Positions 13,943 through 14,409 of a DNA stretch of 14,409 bases are shown piece after piece. This DNA comes from Pseudomonadota bacterium (lineage in GTDB: Bacteria; Pseudomonadota; Gammaproteobacteria; Burkholderiales; Burkholderiaceae_C): the NCBI GenBank assembly GCA_030918015.1, contig JAUPTP010000014.1, positions 1-14,409 on the forward strand, written 5' to 3'. The translations under genes were made by a program, and so were the position numbers. A model generated the notes under the pieces. The model ran no database searches, was not told the origin of the DNA, and worked only from the letters and a program-made list of their open reading frames with translations. Numbering within the stretch: the first letter of the stretch is position 1; each line of letters begins with the position of its first letter.

Positions 13943-14409
13943 CACAAGTTACAAGCATATCGATAAGGAGTCTCAATGCCACGAGTACAACCCACTCACA
14001 AACAATATCCCCATCTGATTGCAGATATTGAGCGCGGGGATATTAAGATCCCGCAGTTCCAACGGGAGTTCGTTTGGGATATAGATAAATCTGCAAAACT
14101 GATCGACAGCATCTTAAAAGGATTCCCTATCGGGTCATTTATTTTATGGAAAACAAATGATCAACTTCGCTCGGTTCGTGGTTTGGGCCGAGGCGACTTC
14201 CCCACTCATGTGGGAGAAAATGTAAATTACGTACTTGATGGGCAGCAGCGACTCACTAGCATATATTGCTGCCTAACTGGGGCGAAGGTTCAACGGGAAA
14301 TCGGCAAAGAGAGTGACTACTCCACCATATATGCAGACCTTGATGCCGATGAAGGTTCAGTTGTGGCCTCTCACTTCACGGAAGCGCCCTCAGATGAACG
14401 ATATATAAA
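13937..14409 (+). mobile_element. Integron gene cassette 2 (3' partial)
   Basis: This cassette begins with TTAGAGC at the attC crossover and runs past the window end. Its single visible gene, a DUF262 protein, starts 39 nt in. Its own attC should lie beyond the window; if present, it should contain an R'' arm complementary to the cassette start, near GCTCTAAC. Confidence 0.7.
13976..14409 (+). CDS. DUF262-domain protein, GmrS/ParB-like nuclease-NTPase family (3' partial)
   Basis: The first 144 codons are visible and open to the end of the window. The N-terminal half of the DUF262 domain is unmistakable: KIPQFQREFVWD (24-35), KLIDSILKGFPIGSFILWK (41-59) and the catalytic-type motif YVLDGQQRLTSIY (85-97). 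DUF262 proteins share the ParB/Srx-like fold with the DGQQR nucleotide-binding motif; they include GmrS of the type IV restriction system GmrSD, which acts on glucosylated phage DNA, and other defence proteins. AAGGAG 5 nt before the ATG gives a strong ribosome-binding site, unlike the lipoprotein genes in cassette 1. As the visible gene of a cassette it could act alone. Whether it is a fused GmrSD or another subtype cannot be told from the visible part. Confidence 0.88.
   Translation, partial: MPRVQPTHKQYPHLIADIERGDIKIPQFQREFVWDIDKSAKLIDSILKGFPIGSFILWKTNDQLRSVRGLGRGDFPTHVGENVNYVLDGQQRLTSIYCCLTGAKVQREIGKESDYSTIYADLDADEGSVVASHFTEAPSDERYI

Noticed and set aside
1..14409. CRISPR arrays, tRNA or rRNA genes, insertion sequences
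   Set aside because: No regularly spaced repeats, cloverleaf-like segments, rRNA-like stretches or transposase frames were seen on either strand.

Overview
The window is a GC-rich stretch (about 70% by eye, strong G/C preference at codon third positions) from what looks like a betaproteobacterium, probably Burkholderiales. That placement is an inference from base composition, gene families and operon style; there is no rRNA or other marker to confirm it. At about 13,050 the composition shifts sharply to a more AT-rich, mixed-codon DNA.

Region 1 (1-5381) is a sugar-uptake and hydrolysis locus. It holds the end of a MalF-type permease, a MalG-type permease, a periplasmic sugar-binding protein and a GH4 NAD/Mn-dependent glycosidase of the MelA alpha-galactosidase type, all on the plus strand with short gaps. 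A convergent LacI-family repressor closes the locus. The best guess is uptake of an alpha-galactoside (melibiose or raffinose type), cleavage in the cytoplasm, and LacI control. The operon promoter and any ATPase gene lie outside the window.

Region 2 (5545-10382) starts with a small unrecognised protein containing three GALVL repeats. A MacB/LolCDE-type efflux operon follows: periplasmic adaptor, ATPase, and two tandem paralogous FtsX-type permeases. Four TGACCG half-sites, including a perfect 16-bp palindrome, sit just upstream of the adaptor gene and look like an operator. Next comes a secreted ChaN-like protein fused to a PDZ domain (10488-11681).

Region 3 (11720-end) is the most interesting part: an apparently intact integron. 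A minus-strand integron integrase (intI) with all catalytic residues and the IntI-specific insertion faces away from a recombination site that resembles attI1 as I remember it. Between them lie a candidate cassette promoter, a hairpin, and a 34-codon leader ORF with a very strong ribosome-binding site that ends 5 nt before the attI core. Cassette 1 (13037-13936) carries two small lipoprotein genes that appear to be paralogues, with a single attC site after the second. The bases at the start of cassette 1 are complementary over 10 nt to the R'' arm of that attC, which supports one two-gene cassette. Cassette 2 starts at 13937 and carries a DUF262 (GmrS/ParB-like nuclease-NTPase family) gene that runs off the window, possibly an anti-phage gene. 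The integron has no recognisable transposase beside it, so it is probably chromosomal.
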